A stretch of 64,000 nucleotides of DNA. Source: Paracoccus contaminans. GTDB lineage: Bacteria; Pseudomonadota; Alphaproteobacteria; Rhodobacterales; Rhodobacteraceae. The notes below the pieces were generated by a model. That model worked only from the letters and a program-made list of their open reading frames with translations. It was not told the DNA's origin and did not search any database. The stretch covers positions 1,232,001 to 1,296,000 of the forward strand of contig NZ_CP020612.1 in the NCBI RefSeq assembly GCF_002105555.1. The letters run 5' to 3'. Shown piece by piece: positions 7,970 through 18,302 of the stretch (position 1 is its first letter; every line of letters begins with the position of its first letter). Made by a program: the position numbers and the translations under genes.

Positions 7970-10493
7970 TGACGATCCGCCCCGGCACCACGATCAGCTT
8001 CCTGGGGGCCTTGCCGTCCAGGAACCGCTGCACGGTTTCGTCGGCCATCACCAGCGCCTCGATCGCGGGCCCGTCCATATCCGCGGGGACGGTGATCTCG
8101 CCCCGCCGCTTGCCGTTGATCTGGATGGGCAGGGTCACGCTGTCGCTGACCAGCATCGCGGGATCGGCCTTGGGCCAGTGGGCATCGACCAGCAGGCCGT
8201 CGCCGCCGGCCAGCGCCCAGACATCCTCGGCAAGGTGCGGCACCATCGGCCCGGCCAGCTGCGCCAGGATGCGCAGCACCGCGCGGCGCGGCGCCCCGGC
8301 GGCGGGCGACTTGCCGATCGCGTTCGCCAGTTCATAAAGCTTGGCCACGGCCTTGTTGAAGGCAAAGCCCTCGATGGCGCGCGTCACCTCGTCGATGGCG
8401 CGGTGGGCGGCGCGCATCAGGCCGGCATCCTCTCGGTCCTCGCCCCCTGCATCCTCGGCCAGGCGGTGCAGGCGGGCCAGGAACTTGGCCGCAGCCTCGG
8501 CGCCCGAGGCGGTCCATTCCACGTCGCGTTCGGGGGGGCTGTCGGACAGCATGAACCAGCGGGCCGTGTCGGCGCCAAAGCTGCTGACGATGTTCACCGG
8601 GTCCACGACGTTCTTCTTGGACTTGGACATCTTGGCCGAGGGGATGATCTCGACTGCCGTGCCGTCGGCCAGCCGCCCGCCCTGCACGTCTTCGGGCAGG
8701 TGATAGACCGGGCGGCCCCGATCGTCGCGGGTCAGATAGATCTCGTGCGTGACCATGCCTTGCGTGAACAGCGCGTCGAAGGGCTCCTTCGCCGTTGCGG
8801 GCAGGTGGCCGGTCTTGACCATCGCGCGCGCGAAAAAGCGCGAATAGAGCAGGTGCAGGATCGCATGCTCGATGCCGCCGATATACTGATCGACGTTCAT
8901 CCAGTAATCCGCCTCGGCCGGGTCGGTCGGCGTTGGCGCGTGCGGCGCAGTGAAGCGCGCATAGTACCAGGACGAATCGACGAAGGTATCCATCGTGTCC
9001 GTCTCGCGCCGTGCAGGGCCGCCGCATCTGGGGCAGCGCGCCTGCCGCCAGGTCGGGTGACGGTCCAGCGGGTTGCCCGGCACGTCGAAGGTGACATCGC
9101 GCGGCAGCAGGACGGGCAGGTTCGCCTTGGCTTCGGGCATGGTGCCGCAGGCATCGCAATGGACAACCGGGATCGGGCAGCCCCAATAGCGCTGGCGCGA
9201 GATGCCCCAGTCGCGCAGGCGGAACTTGGTCACGCCCTCGCCATAGCCCGCCGCCTCGGCATGGGCGATGGCGGCGTCCACCGCGGCCTCGCCGGTCTGA
9301 TCGGCCGCGCCGGCAAAGCCGCGGACATAGCTCACGCGCTCGGATTTCAGCGGGACGAAGGGCGCAGCCTGCACCAGCGCGTCCGCCTCGGCCTCGGTCA
9401 TGCCGGGCTGGCCGAAGGTCGCGCGGATCGGCAGTCCGTATTTGCGGGCAAAGTCATGGTCGCGCTGGTCATGGGCGGGCGAGCCGAAGATGGCGCCCGT
9501 GCCGTAGTCCATCAGGACAAAGTTCGCGATCCAGACCGGCAGCTCCCATGCCGGGTCCAGCGGATGGCGCACGCGGATGCCGGTTTCCAGCCCCGTTTTC
9601 TCGGCCGTCTCGATCGCCTCCTCGGTGGTGCCGCCCTTGCGGCACTCCTCGGCGAAGGCGGCGACACGCGGATCGGCCGCGGCCAGCGATTTCGCCAGCG
9701 GATGATCGGGGCTGATGGCGACGAAGCTGGCGCCCATCAGCGTGTCGGGGCGGGTCGTGTAGACCTCGATCTGCGGATGCTCCTCGGCGTTCACGGTCTC
9801 GAACCGGAACTGCAGCCCGCGCGAGCGGCCGATCCAGTTGGCCTGCATCAGCCGCACCTTTTCCGGCCAGCCGGTCAGCCCGTCCAGCGCCGAAAGCAGC
9901 TCATCGGCATAATCCGAGATGCGGAAGAACCACTGCGTCAGCTCGCGCCGCTCCACCGGCGCGCCCGAGCGCCAGCCCTTGCCGTCGATGACCTGCTCGT
10001 TGGCCAGCACGGTCATGTCCACCGGGTCCCAGTTCACCACCGCGGCCTTGCGATAGATCAGCCCGGCCTCCAGCATGTCGAGGAACATCGCCTGCTGCTG
10101 GGCGACATAGGCATCGTCGCAGGTGGCGAATTCGCGGCTCCAGTCGATGGACAGGCCCAGCGGCTTGAGCTGCTCGCGCATGGTGGCGATGTTCTGATAG
10201 GTCCAGTCGCGCGGATGGCCGCCGTTTTCCATCGCCGCATTTTCGGCGGGCATGCCGAAAGCGTCCCAGCCCATCGGGTGCAGCACGCTGAACCCCTGTG
10301 CGCGCTTGTAGCGGGCCACCACGTCGCCCATCGTGTAGTTGCGCACATGCCCCATATGGATGCGCCCGGACGGATAGGGGAACATCTCGAGGACATAGTA
10401 TTTCGGCCGTTCGTCGCGGACGGCGCGAAAGCTGCCGGCGCGATCCCAGGCCTGTTGCCAGCGCGGCTCGCTGTTGGCGGGATCATAGGGCAT
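7956..10493 (-). CDS. leuS: Leucyl-tRNA synthetase
   Basis: An 845-residue class I aminoacyl-tRNA synthetase that charges tRNA-Leu. The HIGH-type signature is seen as [17 protein letters not shown] near residue 40 and the KMSKS loop as [13 protein letters not shown] near residue 615. The inserted CP1 editing domain includes the expected Thr-rich [11 protein letters not shown] motif, so post-transfer editing should be intact. A CPRCGG cysteine pair and CDACGT form the zinc-ribbon region. I use the ATG at 10493 ([16 protein letters not shown]), which matches the family N-terminus. It heads the leuS-lptE-holA-flavoprotein unit. Confidence 0.98.
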   Translation of the reverse strand: MPYDPANSEPRWQQAWDRAGSFRAVRDERPKYYVLEMFPYPSGRIHMGHVRNYTMGDVVARYKRAQGFSVLHPMGWDAFGMPAENAAMENGGHPRDWTYQNIATMREQLKPLGLSIDWSREFATCDDAYVAQQQAMFLDMLEAGLIYRKAAVVNWDPVDMTVLANEQVIDGKGWRSGAPVERRELTQWFFRISDYADELLSALDGLTGWPEKVRLMQANWIGRSRGLQFRFETVNAEEHPQIEVYTTRPDTLMGASFVAISPDHPLAKSLAAADPRVAAFAEECRKGGTTEEAIETAEKTGLETGIRVRHPLDPAWELPVWIANFVLMDYGTGAIFGSPAHDQRDHDFARKYGLPIRATFGQPGMTEAEADALVQAAPFVPLKSERVSYVRGFAGAADQTGEAAVDAAIAHAEAAGYGEGVTKFRLRDWGISRQRYWGCPIPVVHCDACGTMPEAKANLPVLLPRDVTFDVPGNPLDRHPTWRQARCPRCGGPARRETDTMDTFVDSSWYYARFTAPHAPTPTDPAEADYWMNVDQYIGGIEHAILHLLYSRFFARAMVKTGHLPATAKEPFDALFTQGMVTHEIYLTRDDRGRPVYHLPEDVQGGRLADGTAVEIIPSAKMSKSKKNVVDPVNIVSSFGADTARWFMLSDSPPERDVEWTASGAEAAAKFLARLHRLAEDAGGEDREDAGLMRAAHRAIDEVTRAIEGFAFNKAVAKLYELANAIGKSPAAGAPRRAVLRILAQLAGPMVPHLAEDVWALAGGDGLLVDAHWPKADPAMLVSDSVTLPIQINGKRRGEITVPADMDGPAIEALVMADETVQRFLDGKAPRKLIVVPGRIVNVVA

Positions 10494-10765
10494 GGGGCGG
10501 CTCCGGGCTGAATTGCCGTGCGGGTTTAGCCCCCCGGCCCGGTCAGGTCCAGCGGCCCGATTGCCGCCGCCCCGCAAAGGGGGCCTGCCGCGCCCCCGGG
10601 CGGATGGGGGATGGCGCGGCGATGGCAGGCTGCCGCCGTTCTCCGCCGATCATCCCCGAAAGGCCCGCCGGGCCACAAGGGCGCCGTCGGCTGGCGCGCC
10701 GTCACGTTCGATGCGAACGGGGGGCGCGAGGACAGCCGCGCATGAACCCCCGCCCGCCCGGCTCT

Positions 10766-11539
10766 TCAGGCCGGGCCAGACCGCTCATAGCTGCGCGAGG
10801 CCTCGATCAGGTGGCGGGTATAGGGGCTGGCGGCCTGGCCGCTGCGCAACTGGGCGACGGTCAGCTCGTCCACGACCTGACCGGCCTGCATGACGGCCAG
10901 GCGCTGGCACAGATGGCCGACGACCGACAGATCGTGGCTGACCATCAGATAGGTCAGACCGCGGTCGGCCCGCAGGTCGGACAGAAGGTTCAGGATCTCG
11001 GCCTGCACCGACACGTCCAGCGCGCTGGTCGGCTCGTCCAGCAGGACGATCTCGGGCTCGCCCGCAAGGGCGCGGGCGATCGCCACGCGCTGGCGCTGCC
11101 CCCCCGAAAGCTGATGGGGATAGCGGAAGCGAAAGCCGCGCCCCAGCCCCACATCGTCCAGCAGCCGCCCGATCCGCCGGTCGATGTCGTCCATGCCCTG
11201 CAAGGTCAGCGTCTCGGCCAGGACATGATCGACGGTATGGCGGGGGTGCAGGCTGGCATAGGGATCCTGAAACACCATCTGCACGCGACGGTGGAACGTC
11301 CGGCTGCGCCGCGTTCCCCGCAGCCCTTCGCCGTCCACGGTGATCTCGCCCAACCAGGTGGGGACAAGACCGGCGATTGCCCGCAGGATCGTCGATTTGC
11401 CGGACCCCGATTCCCCGACCAACCCGTGGCTTTCGCCCTTGGCCACCGCCAGCGCGACGCCCCGCACCGCATCCACCCGTTCGGGGGGATGGCCGAACCA
11501 GACGCGCAGGTCGCGGATGCGCAGGATAGGATCGCTCAT
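10766..11539 (-). CDS. Oligopeptide-type ABC transporter ATPase (DppF-like)
   Basis: A 257-residue ABC ATPase, the second of two in this importer. Walker A is GESGSGKST, the signature is LSGGQRQRVAIARAL, and Walker B is IVLLDEPTSALD, followed by the switch histidine in VSHDLSVVGHL. It hydrolyses ATP at the cytoplasmic face to power substrate import. The start at 11539 (MSDPILRI) overlaps the preceding ATPase gene by 4 bases. It is the last gene of the operon; the 272 bases between its stop and the leuS start hold no convincing gene or strong terminator. Confidence 0.95.
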   Translation of the reverse strand: MSDPILRIRDLRVWFGHPPERVDAVRGVALAVAKGESHGLVGESGSGKSTILRAIAGLVPTWLGEITVDGEGLRGTRRSRTFHRRVQMVFQDPYASLHPRHTVDHVLAETLTLQGMDDIDRRIGRLLDDVGLGRGFRFRYPHQLSGGQRQRVAIARALAGEPEIVLLDEPTSALDVSVQAEILNLLSDLRADRGLTYLMVSHDLSVVGHLCQRLAVMQAGQVVDELTVAQLRSGQAASPYTRHLIEASRSYERSGPA

Positions 11540-12435
11540 CGGATACCCCCCGGAAAGGCGTCCTGCATCGATCCGCCCGTCAGCGCCGGTTCCAGCGGAT
11601 CGTCGCGCCATTCGGCCCGCCGTTCCAGCACCGACAGCCGGTCCACCGGCGCATCCAGACGTGGCAGGCTGTCCAGCAGCCCGCGCGTATAGGGATGGCG
11701 GGCATTATGCAGATCGCGCGCGGCAAGCGATTCGACCACGCGGCCCGCATACATGATCAGCACCCGGTCGCAGAACTGGGCGACCAGGTTCAGATCGTGG
11801 CTGACAAAGATCAGCCCCATGCCGCGATCCTTGACCAGATCGTCCATGATCCGCAGCACCTCGGTGCGCACCGACACGTCCAGCGCGCTGGTCGGCTCAT
11901 CGGCGATCAGCACCTCGGGGTTGGAGGCCAGCATCATGGCGATCATGATACGCTGGCCCATGCCGCCCGATACCTCATGCGGATAGGCGCCATAGACCCG
12001 TTCGGGATCGCGGATGCGGACGGCCGCCAGCATTTCCATGGCGCGCGCGCGGCCAGCAGCGCGCCCCGCGCCAGTCTGCTGGCGATAGGCCTCGACGATC
12101 TGATCGCCCACGCGCATCACCGGGTTCAGGCTGAACTTGGGATCCTGCATGACCATGCTGATGCGCCGGCCCCGGATCCGGCGCATCTGCCGTTCCGGCA
12201 GGTTCAGGATGTTCTCTCCGTTCAGCGTCATGCGCTGCGCGCTGACGCGTCCGGGGGGGCGGACAAGGCCCAGGATCGCCCGCCCGGTCATCGACTTGCC
12301 GGACCCTGATTCGCCGACCACGCCCAGCCTTTCGCGCCCCAGGTCGAAGCTGACGCCGCGCACGGCCTCGAACAGGCCCTGCCGCGACGGAAAGGCGACG
12401 CGCAGGTCGCGCACGGACAGCAGCGGTTCGGTCAT
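11536..12435 (-). CDS. Oligopeptide-type ABC transporter ATPase (DppD-like)
   Basis: A 299-residue ABC ATPase. Walker A is GESGSGKSM, the signature VSGGMGQRIMIAMML, and Walker B VLIADEPTSALD; the C-terminal extension carries the oligopeptide-transporter motif PYTRGLLDSLPRL. Together with the DppF-like protein it forms the heterodimeric motor of the importer. The gene starts at 12435 (MTEPLLSV) with a 4-base overlap to the permease gene upstream, and its stop overlaps the next ATPase start by 4 bases, so stoichiometric expression by coupling is expected. Confidence 0.95.
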   Translation of the reverse strand: MTEPLLSVRDLRVAFPSRQGLFEAVRGVSFDLGRERLGVVGESGSGKSMTGRAILGLVRPPGRVSAQRMTLNGENILNLPERQMRRIRGRRISMVMQDPKFSLNPVMRVGDQIVEAYRQQTGAGRAAGRARAMEMLAAVRIRDPERVYGAYPHEVSGGMGQRIMIAMMLASNPEVLIADEPTSALDVSVRTEVLRIMDDLVKDRGMGLIFVSHDLNLVAQFCDRVLIMYAGRVVESLAARDLHNARHPYTRGLLDSLPRLDAPVDRLSVLERRAEWRDDPLEPALTGGSMQDAFPGGIR

Positions 12436-13352
12436 TCCTGCGCCCCCTTGGGGTCGAGCACGTCGCGCAGCCCGTCGCCCAGAAAGTTGAATGCCAGGCT
12501 GACCAGCAGGATGGCGATGCCGGGCATGGCCGCGACCCACCAGAAATCGAGGATATAGGCCCGCCCGTCCGCGATCATCGCGCCCCATTCGGGTTGCGGC
12601 GGCTGCGCGCCCAAGCCCAGGAAACCCAGCCCCGCGGCCGACAGGATGATCCCCGCCATGTCCAGCGCCACCCGCACGATCAGCGAGGACAGGCACAGCG
12701 GCCAGATATGCAGGATCAGCAGTCGCAGCCCCGATGCCCCCTGCATCCGCGCGGCGGCGATGAAATCGGCATTGCGGATTGTCAGGGTTTCCGCCCGCGC
12801 CAGCCGCGCATAGGGCGGCCAGCCCGTCAGCGCCAGCGCGAGGACGGCGTTCCCCACGCTCGGCCCCAGCGCGGCGACGAAAGCCAGCGCCAGGATCAGC
12901 TTGGGGAAGGCCAGGAAGATGTCGGTGATCCGCATCAGCACCTGATCCACCCAGCCGCCCGCGAACCCTGCCAACGTGCCGACGATCAGGCCGATCAAAG
13001 GGGAAACCAGCGCCACCGTGCCCACGATGAACAGCGTGATCCGCGAGCCCCAAATCAGGCGCGACAGGATGTCCCGCCCCAGCGCGTCGGTGCCCAGCCA
13101 GTGCGCGGCCGAGGGGGGTTGCAGGCGGTCGGCAAGGTTCTGGGCAAAGGGGCTGTGCGGCGCGATCCAGGGGGCCAGCAGCGCCGCCCCGACCAGCAGC
13201 GCCAGCACGGCCAGCCCCAGCATCGCCAGATGGTTGCCCCGGAAGGTCAGCCACCCCTGATAAAGGGCGCCCAGCCGCGCCTGGCGGCGGGTCTGCGGCG
13301 CATTGCTCAGCAGCCAGTCGCGCCGCGACAGGGGCGCGGGTTGATCGCTCAT
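12432..13352 (-). CDS. Oligopeptide-type ABC permease (DppC-like)
   Basis: A 306-residue inner-membrane permease with an N-terminal cytoplasmic segment, a first helix near residue 42-65, and the DppC landmark HWLGTDALGRDILSRLIWGSR. The EAA loop that contacts the ATPases is represented by ARAETLTIRNADFIAAARMQGASG. It forms half of the translocation pore with the DppB-like protein. Overlaps of 4 bases at both ends place it in the middle of the operon. Confidence 0.95.
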   Translation of the reverse strand: MSDQPAPLSRRDWLLSNAPQTRRQARLGALYQGWLTFRGNHLAMLGLAVLALLVGAALLAPWIAPHSPFAQNLADRLQPPSAAHWLGTDALGRDILSRLIWGSRITLFIVGTVALVSPLIGLIVGTLAGFAGGWVDQVLMRITDIFLAFPKLILALAFVAALGPSVGNAVLALALTGWPPYARLARAETLTIRNADFIAAARMQGASGLRLLILHIWPLCLSSLIVRVALDMAGIILSAAGLGFLGLGAQPPQPEWGAMIADGRAYILDFWWVAAMPGIAILLVSLAFNFLGDGLRDVLDPKGAQE

Positions 13353-14449
13353 GTCGCCCTCGGGTCCAGCAGGCGGTAAAGGATGTCCGACAGCAGGTTC
13401 AGCGTCACGAAGCAGGCGCCGACGACGATCGTGCCGCCCAGAACCGCGTTCATGTCGCCGGCCAGCAGCGTCTTGGTGATATAGCTGCCGATGCCGGGCC
13501 AGCTGAAGATGATCTCGGTCAGCACCGAGCCTTCCAGAAGCGATCCGAAGGACAGCGCGATCACGGTGATCAGCGGAACGGCGATGTTGCGGAACGCGTG
13601 GCCCCAGATCACGCGCCGCTCGGGCAGGCCCTTGACGCGGGCGGTGGTGATGTATTCCGCCGACAGCTGTTCCAGCATGAAGCTGCGGGTCATGCGGCTG
13701 ATATAGGCCAGGCTGAAATAGCCCAGCAGGCCGGCCGGCAGGATGATGTGGCTGAAGGCATCCCTGAAGGCCCCCCAGTCGCCCGCCAGCGCCGTGTCGA
13801 TCAGCAGAAGGCCCGTCACCTGCGGCACCATCCCGTCATACAGGATGTCCTGCCGCCCCGGCCCCCCGACCCAGTGAAGCATGCCGTAGAACACCAGCAG
13901 CCCCATCAGCCCAAGCCAGAAGATGGGGACCGAATAGCCGATCAGCGCCAGCACCCGCGCGACCTGGTCGATCCAGCCCCCCCGGTTCGCCGCCGCCAGC
14001 ACGCCCAGGGGCACGCCGATCACGATCCCGATCAGCGTCCCCAGGCTGGCCAGTTCCAGCGTCGCGGGAAAGACCCGCCGCAGATCCTCGGCCACCGGGT
14101 GCCCGGTCGAGATGGACCGGCCGAAATCGCCGCGCAGCACGTCGCCCATATAGGTTGCGAACTGCACGATCAGCGGCTTGTCCAGGCCCATCGCCTGCCG
14201 GGCCGCCTCGTATTGCGCGGGCGTCGCCCGGTCGCCCACGATCTTGAGCACCGGGTCGATCGGCATGACGCGGCCGATGATGAAGGTCACCACCAGCAGC
14301 CCCAGCAGCGTCAGCGCCAGCGACAGCAGCACCCCGCCGACCCGGCGCATCCGACGCCATGCGGACGCGCCGCGCCGATGCGGCTTTCCCGGTGCGTTGC
14401 CGGGGCCGGGCAGATCATGCTGCCCGGCGGTCTCATGCGTCATGGACAA
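13349..14449 (-). CDS. Oligopeptide-type ABC permease (DppB-like)
   Basis: A 366-residue inner-membrane permease. The first helix starts at about residue 38, after a longer than usual charged cytoplasmic N-terminus. Family motifs include MGLDKPLIVQFATYMGDVLRGDFGRS and the EAA loop near EYITTARVKGLPERRVI. It pairs with the DppC-like permease. Start could be at 14449 or at 14443 (MTHETAG); the difference is two codons. It lies 3 bases downstream of the substrate-binding-protein gene. Confidence 0.94.
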   Translation of the reverse strand: MSMTHETAGQHDLPGPGNAPGKPHRRGASAWRRMRRVGGVLLSLALTLLGLLVVTFIIGRVMPIDPVLKIVGDRATPAQYEAARQAMGLDKPLIVQFATYMGDVLRGDFGRSISTGHPVAEDLRRVFPATLELASLGTLIGIVIGVPLGVLAAANRGGWIDQVARVLALIGYSVPIFWLGLMGLLVFYGMLHWVGGPGRQDILYDGMVPQVTGLLLIDTALAGDWGAFRDAFSHIILPAGLLGYFSLAYISRMTRSFMLEQLSAEYITTARVKGLPERRVIWGHAFRNIAVPLITVIALSFGSLLEGSVLTEIIFSWPGIGSYITKTLLAGDMNAVLGGTIVVGACFVTLNLLSDILYRLLDPRAT

Positions 14450-14452
14450 GGG

Positions 14453-16060
14453 TTACTGCGCCGCCTTGGTGACCGAACGATACATGGCCGAGGAAACCGC
14501 GCCCCCCGTGGACCAGCCCGCCAGGCCCTTGCGCGCGCCGTCCTGTTCGACCCGCTGGAACAGCGGCAGGATGGGGGCGCTGTCATGGTACTGTTTCTGG
14601 ATGTCCAGATACATCGCGGTCCGCTTGGCGCTGTCGCCTTCGGTGACGGTGGCCAGGACGGCGTCCTGCATGTCCTTGGGCACCGCATAGGCGTTGCGCC
14701 AGGCCAGGGTCGATCCCTTGGCCGCCTCGTTGTCGGGGTTGATCGCAAAGGTCGAGGCGTTGGTCTGCGGGTCGGCGTAATCTGGCCCCCATTCGCCCAG
14801 GAACACCGGCACCTGCCGCGCGCGATAGGCGTCCAGCACCTGCGCGCCGGTCATCTGCTCGATGTTCAGCGTCAGGCCGACCTGCGCCATCGAGGCCTGC
14901 AGCGTCTGCGCCACGTCGAGATATTCGCGCAGGTCGCGCACCTTGGTCGTGATCGTCCCCGAGGTGATGCCCGCATCCGCCAGAATCTTCTTCGCGGCCT
15001 CGACATCATAGGTCCAGGAATTGTCGTCCGACGCGCCAAGATAGCCGGCCGGGACAAAGTTCTGGTGGATGATCCACTGTCCCTTGAGGAAGCTGTTCGC
15101 CATGCCCTCGAAATCGACCAGATGGCGCATCGCCTGGATCACGGCGGGGTTCGACAGAAGGGGGTCCTTCTGGTTCAGCCCCATGTAGATCATGCGGCCC
15201 TTCGGCTCGTTCAGGATCTGCACCTTGTCGTTCTTGGCGATCGCATCAATGTCGGTCGGCGTCAGGTTGCGCGCCACGTCGATGTCGCCCTGTTCCAGCT
15301 GAAGCCGCTGGGCGCTGGATTCCTGGACGTTCTTGACGATCACCCGCTTCATCGCCGGGGCGCCCTGCCAGTAGGCATCGTTGGCGACCAGCTGAACCGC
15401 CTCGTTCGGCTTCCATGCGCCAAGGCTGAACGGACCCGATCCGGCGCCGTTGGTGGACAGCCACTTGTTGCCGTAATCGTCGCCCTCGACGTGCTGGAGC
15501 ACGGTTTCCTTGTCCACGACCGCTCCGACGCTGGCCGTCAGGCAGTTCAGGACGAAGGATTCCGCATAGGGCTTGTCCATCGTGATCGACAGGGTGTTCC
15601 CCTCGGCCCGGACCATCTGGTCGACATTCTGGGGCGTCAGGCCGAACTGCGTCAGGATGAAGGCGGGCGACTTGTCCAGCTTGACCGCGCGCTGCAGCGA
15701 CCAGGCCGCATCCTCGGCCCGGACGGGGTTGCCGGACTGGAACTTGACGCCTTCGCGCATGGTCAGGGTGATGGTCTTGCCGTCCTCGCTGACCTTCCAG
15801 CTTTCGGCCAGGGCGGGCTGAAAGCCCTTGTCCAGCGCCAGCGGGTCGAAATCGACCAGCCGGTCATAGATGTTCTGCGTCACGTCATTGCCCGAGAACT
15901 CGAAGCTCTGCGCCGGATCGAGGCTGATGATGTCGTCGATGGTCGCCGCCACGACCAGCGCATTGGCCGGCGTTTCGGCCCAGGCAGGGGCCATCGCAGC
16001 CGGGCTGAGGGCGACGGCGGTGGCAAGCAGCATCGCGCGGACGTGGAACGGGAATGTCAT
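14453..16060 (-). CDS. Periplasmic substrate-binding protein, family 5
   Basis: A 535-residue periplasmic solute-binding protein of family 5 (oligopeptide, nickel and related ligands), the first gene of the importer operon. It has a signal peptide with likely cleavage after PAWAE-adjacent AWA near residue 28, and the family sequences SLDPAQSFEFSGND, LAESWKVSEDGKTITLTMREGVKF, and NPAVIQAMRHLVD. I use the ATG at 16060 (MTFPFHV), which has AGGA about 8-10 bases upstream. The ligand is not predictable from sequence; a peptide or amino-acid derivative is likely from the family. Confidence 0.95.
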   Translation of the reverse strand: MTFPFHVRAMLLATAVALSPAAMAPAWAETPANALVVAATIDDIISLDPAQSFEFSGNDVTQNIYDRLVDFDPLALDKGFQPALAESWKVSEDGKTITLTMREGVKFQSGNPVRAEDAAWSLQRAVKLDKSPAFILTQFGLTPQNVDQMVRAEGNTLSITMDKPYAESFVLNCLTASVGAVVDKETVLQHVEGDDYGNKWLSTNGAGSGPFSLGAWKPNEAVQLVANDAYWQGAPAMKRVIVKNVQESSAQRLQLEQGDIDVARNLTPTDIDAIAKNDKVQILNEPKGRMIYMGLNQKDPLLSNPAVIQAMRHLVDFEGMANSFLKGQWIIHQNFVPAGYLGASDDNSWTYDVEAAKKILADAGITSGTITTKVRDLREYLDVAQTLQASMAQVGLTLNIEQMTGAQVLDAYRARQVPVFLGEWGPDYADPQTNASTFAINPDNEAAKGSTLAWRNAYAVPKDMQDAVLATVTEGDSAKRTAMYLDIQKQYHDSAPILPLFQRVEQDGARKGLAGWSTGGAVSSAMYRSVTKAAQ

Positions 16061-16204
16061 GGCATGGTCCTGTTGGCTGGGCACATGGGTGCTGGTCCCG
16101 TCTTGCTGCGGGTCCGCCCGCGACTTTGCGGCAGATGACCGCCAAGGACAAGCCCTGCGCTGCGCGGCCTGCGGGGCGGGGGGCTGCGCGCGCCGCGCCG
16201 CCCC

Positions 16205-17097
16205 TCAGACCGGCCAGCCGCCCGCGCGCATGGCCGCAAGGATGCGCGCGCCGCCATCGGGGGCCGCCGCGTCGATGCTGCGCTGCTTGAGAAACCACCA
16301 CAGATAGGGATCGACATTGCCGTCAGCCGTCCCGGCGCTCGCCAATGCGGCCTCGGCCCCCAGCGCCGCGACGTTCAGCGCCGCGTGGTGAAAGTCGATC
16401 TGCGCGAACAGCACCGCAGGCTTGCCCAGGATCATGCCGTCAAAGGCCACCGCGCTGTTCTGGGCGGCGACAAAGGCGCAATCGCGCAGCAGGCGCATCG
16501 TGTCGCCGCCAAGATGGAGGCGCGGGTGGCGTGCGGCCAGATCGTCCAGCGCGGCCAGATCGGCGGCGTCATACCGTTCGGCCGGATGCAGTGTCGCCGC
16601 CACCGGGCGGCCGGTCCGGCATACCGCCTCCAGCATGGCCAGCGGGCTCATCGTCTGGAACGACCGCGCGCGGCGGATATGGCCCTGCAGCGCCACGAGG
16701 ACATGGGCCTCGCGCCTTGGCGCGGGGCCGGGCAACACCCGCGCCCGCAGGCGCGCGGCAAAGGCCGCAGCCACCGCCGGATCGACCAGAGCAGGGTCAA
16801 AGACGGCCCGCGCGACGGCAAAGCGCCAGCGTTCGGCCACGGGCTCGATCCGCCAGAACGGATAGTGATAGGCGCGGCGGAAGGTCAGCGTTCGCGGATG
16901 CAGGGGCCGCTTCATGTGGAAAAGGGCGTAATCGCCGGGGGCGGGGGGTTGTCATGGGCTGCGGGGCCGGCAGGCTCGAACGCGACGTCCCAGCCCCGCG
17001 CCCCGAGCGTGCGGGCCAGCAGCGCCATGAAGGGAAACCGCCCCGCGCGGGCGGCGGGCAGCATCTGCCGGTTCAGATGGACGCGCAGCATGGGCAT
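16205..17097 (-). pseudogene. Frameshifted surface-polysaccharide-like glycosyltransferase
   Basis: Two adjacent reading frames together look like one protein of about 297 residues. The first (from 17097, MPMLRVHLNRQMLPAAR) runs into an early stop at 16912-16914. Homology-like text continues in another frame as GDYALFHMKRPLHPRTL and on to the stop at 16205. The frame changes in the stretch 16937-16948, where five G, one C and six G occur in a row on the plus strand. The C-terminal half has a GT-B/capsule-export flavour: LHPAERYDAADLAALDDLA and AFVAAQNSAVAFDGMILGKPAVLF, where a hidden-sugar-nucleotide site is plausible. Either a real frameshift, a phase-variable tract, or a homopolymer sequencing error explains it. 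The precise function is unknown. Confidence 0.7.
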
Positions 17098-17187
17098 GGC
17101 GGCAGCCTAGGGCGCGGGGCGGCGTTGTGAAAGCGCGCAGGCCCGCCTATCTGGCGTGGCAACGATCCAGGCAAGAGCGGTAGCGAG

Positions 17188-17745
17188 ATGAGCGACGACA
17201 GGTTTCCCGGCTGGCATGGCACAACCATCCTGGCGGTCCGCCGCGGGGGCAAGGTCGTGGTCGCCGGCGACGGACAGGTCAGCGTGGGGCAGACCGTGAT
17301 GAAGGCCACGGCGCGCAAGGTCCGCCGCCTGTCACCCGGCGGGCGCGACGTGGTGGCCGGGTTCGCCGGTTCCACGGCCGATGCCTTCACGCTGCTGGAG
17401 CGGCTGGAGAAAAAGCTGGATGCCCTTCCCGGCCAGTTGCAGCGCGCCTGTGTCGAACTGGCCAAGGACTGGCGCACCGACAAGTATCTGCGCAATCTCG
17501 AGGCGATGCTGATCGTCACCGACGGGGCGCAGCTGTTTGTCGTGACCGGCGCGGGCGACGTGCTGGAGCCGGAGCATGACGTGGCCGCCATCGGCTCGGG
17601 CGGGAACTTTGCGCTGGCGGCCGCGCGGGGGCTGATGGAAACCGACCTGGATGCCGAGGCGGTGGCCCGGCGCGCAATGGCCATCGCGGCCGAGATCTGC
17701 GTCTATACCAACGGGAACCTCACGGTCGAGACCATTGTCCCTTGA
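17188..17745 (+). CDS. hslV: ATP-dependent protease peptidase subunit HslV
   Basis: A 185-residue proteolytic subunit of the HslVU (ClpQY) protease. The eleven-residue propeptide [11 protein letters not shown] precedes the catalytic Thr12 (TTILAVRR), which becomes the N-terminal nucleophile after processing. [13 protein letters not shown] and the conserved [16 protein letters not shown] segment confirm the family. HslV forms a double hexameric ring capped by the ATPase HslU. Unlike the usual hslVU operon, hslU here lies 3.5 kb away on the opposite strand, so the two subunits must be expressed from separate promoters. Confidence 0.98.
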   Translation: MSDDRFPGWHGTTILAVRRGGKVVVAGDGQVSVGQTVMKATARKVRRLSPGGRDVVAGFAGSTADAFTLLERLEKKLDALPGQLQRACVELAKDWRTDKYLRNLEAMLIVTDGAQLFVVTGAGDVLEPEHDVAAIGSGGNFALAAARGLMETDLDAEAVARRAMAIAAEICVYTNGNLTVETIVP

Positions 17746-17758
17746 GGCCCCGTCGCAC

Positions 17759-17811
17759 CGGGGGCGCTTCGCCCCTTGGACCCCCCGAGGATATTTGCGT
17801 GCAGAAGATTT
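17759..17811 (+). repeat. Dispersed hairpin repeat, copy 2
   Basis: Immediately after hslV. The stem is GGGGCG (17761-17766) with CGCCCC (17770-17775), followed by ACCCCCC and the core GAGGATATTTGCG, then a diverged GCAGAAGAT in place of GACCGAAGAT. It sits in the 92-base gap between hslV and the methionine-sulfoxide reductase gene and may act as a terminator or mRNA-stability element, but no T-tract follows. Confidence 0.75.
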
Positions 17812-17837
17812 CACCCGGCCCTTGCCGCCCCGCTGCC

Positions 17838-18302
17838 ATGGATGAGGTCATGATCGACTGGACCGCTCTTTGCGCCCGCATCCGTGCCCTGACTGAGGGC
17901 GAGACTGACGAGATTGCCCTGATGGCGACCGTGGCCTGCGAGCTGCACCATGCCGATGAGCGGTTCGACTGGACCGGCTTCTATCGTGTGGTGGCCCCTT
18001 CCTTGCTGAAGATCGGCCCTTATCAGGGCGGGCATGGCTGCCTGGTGATCCCCTTCGCGCGCGGCGTGTGCGGGGCTGCGGCCCGCACGCGGCAGACCCA
18101 GCTGGTTCCCGACGTGGATGCGTTCCCCGGCCATATCGCCTGCGCGTCCTCGACCCGGTCGGAAATCGTCGTCCCGGTCCTGGGACGGGGCGGGCGGCTG
18201 ATCGGCGTGCTGGACATCGACAGCAACCGGCCGGATGCTTTCACCGACCAGGACCGGAGGGCGCTGGAAGGGATGATGCAGGATGTCTTCGGAACATTGT
18301 GA
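17838..18302 (+). CDS. msrC: Free methionine-(R)-sulfoxide reductase (GAF domain)
   Basis: A 154-residue single GAF-domain enzyme that reduces free methionine-R-sulfoxide to methionine, using thioredoxin. Three cysteines at residues 68 (GHGCLV), 78 (RGVCGA) and 102 (IACASST) have the same 10- and 24-residue spacing as the catalytic and resolving cysteines of E. coli fRMsr (YebR). DWTGFYR and SEIVVPVL are further family hallmarks. The start at 17838 (MDEVMIDW) or 17850 are both possible. It follows hslV and the repeat, consistent with a protein-quality and oxidative-stress theme. Confidence 0.93.
   Translation: MDEVMIDWTALCARIRALTEGETDEIALMATVACELHHADERFDWTGFYRVVAPSLLKIGPYQGGHGCLVIPFARGVCGAAARTRQTQLVPDVDAFPGHIACASSTRSEIVVPVLGRGGRLIGVLDIDSNRPDAFTDQDRRALEGMMQDVFGTL

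Noticed and set aside
7944..10511. Very long open frame antisense to leuS
   Set aside because: High-GC coding sequence commonly leaves the antisense frame open. It has no family features and is fully covered by leuS.
10494..10765. Possible small gene between leuS and the ABC operon
   Set aside because: Only short shadow frames, no start with a convincing binding site.
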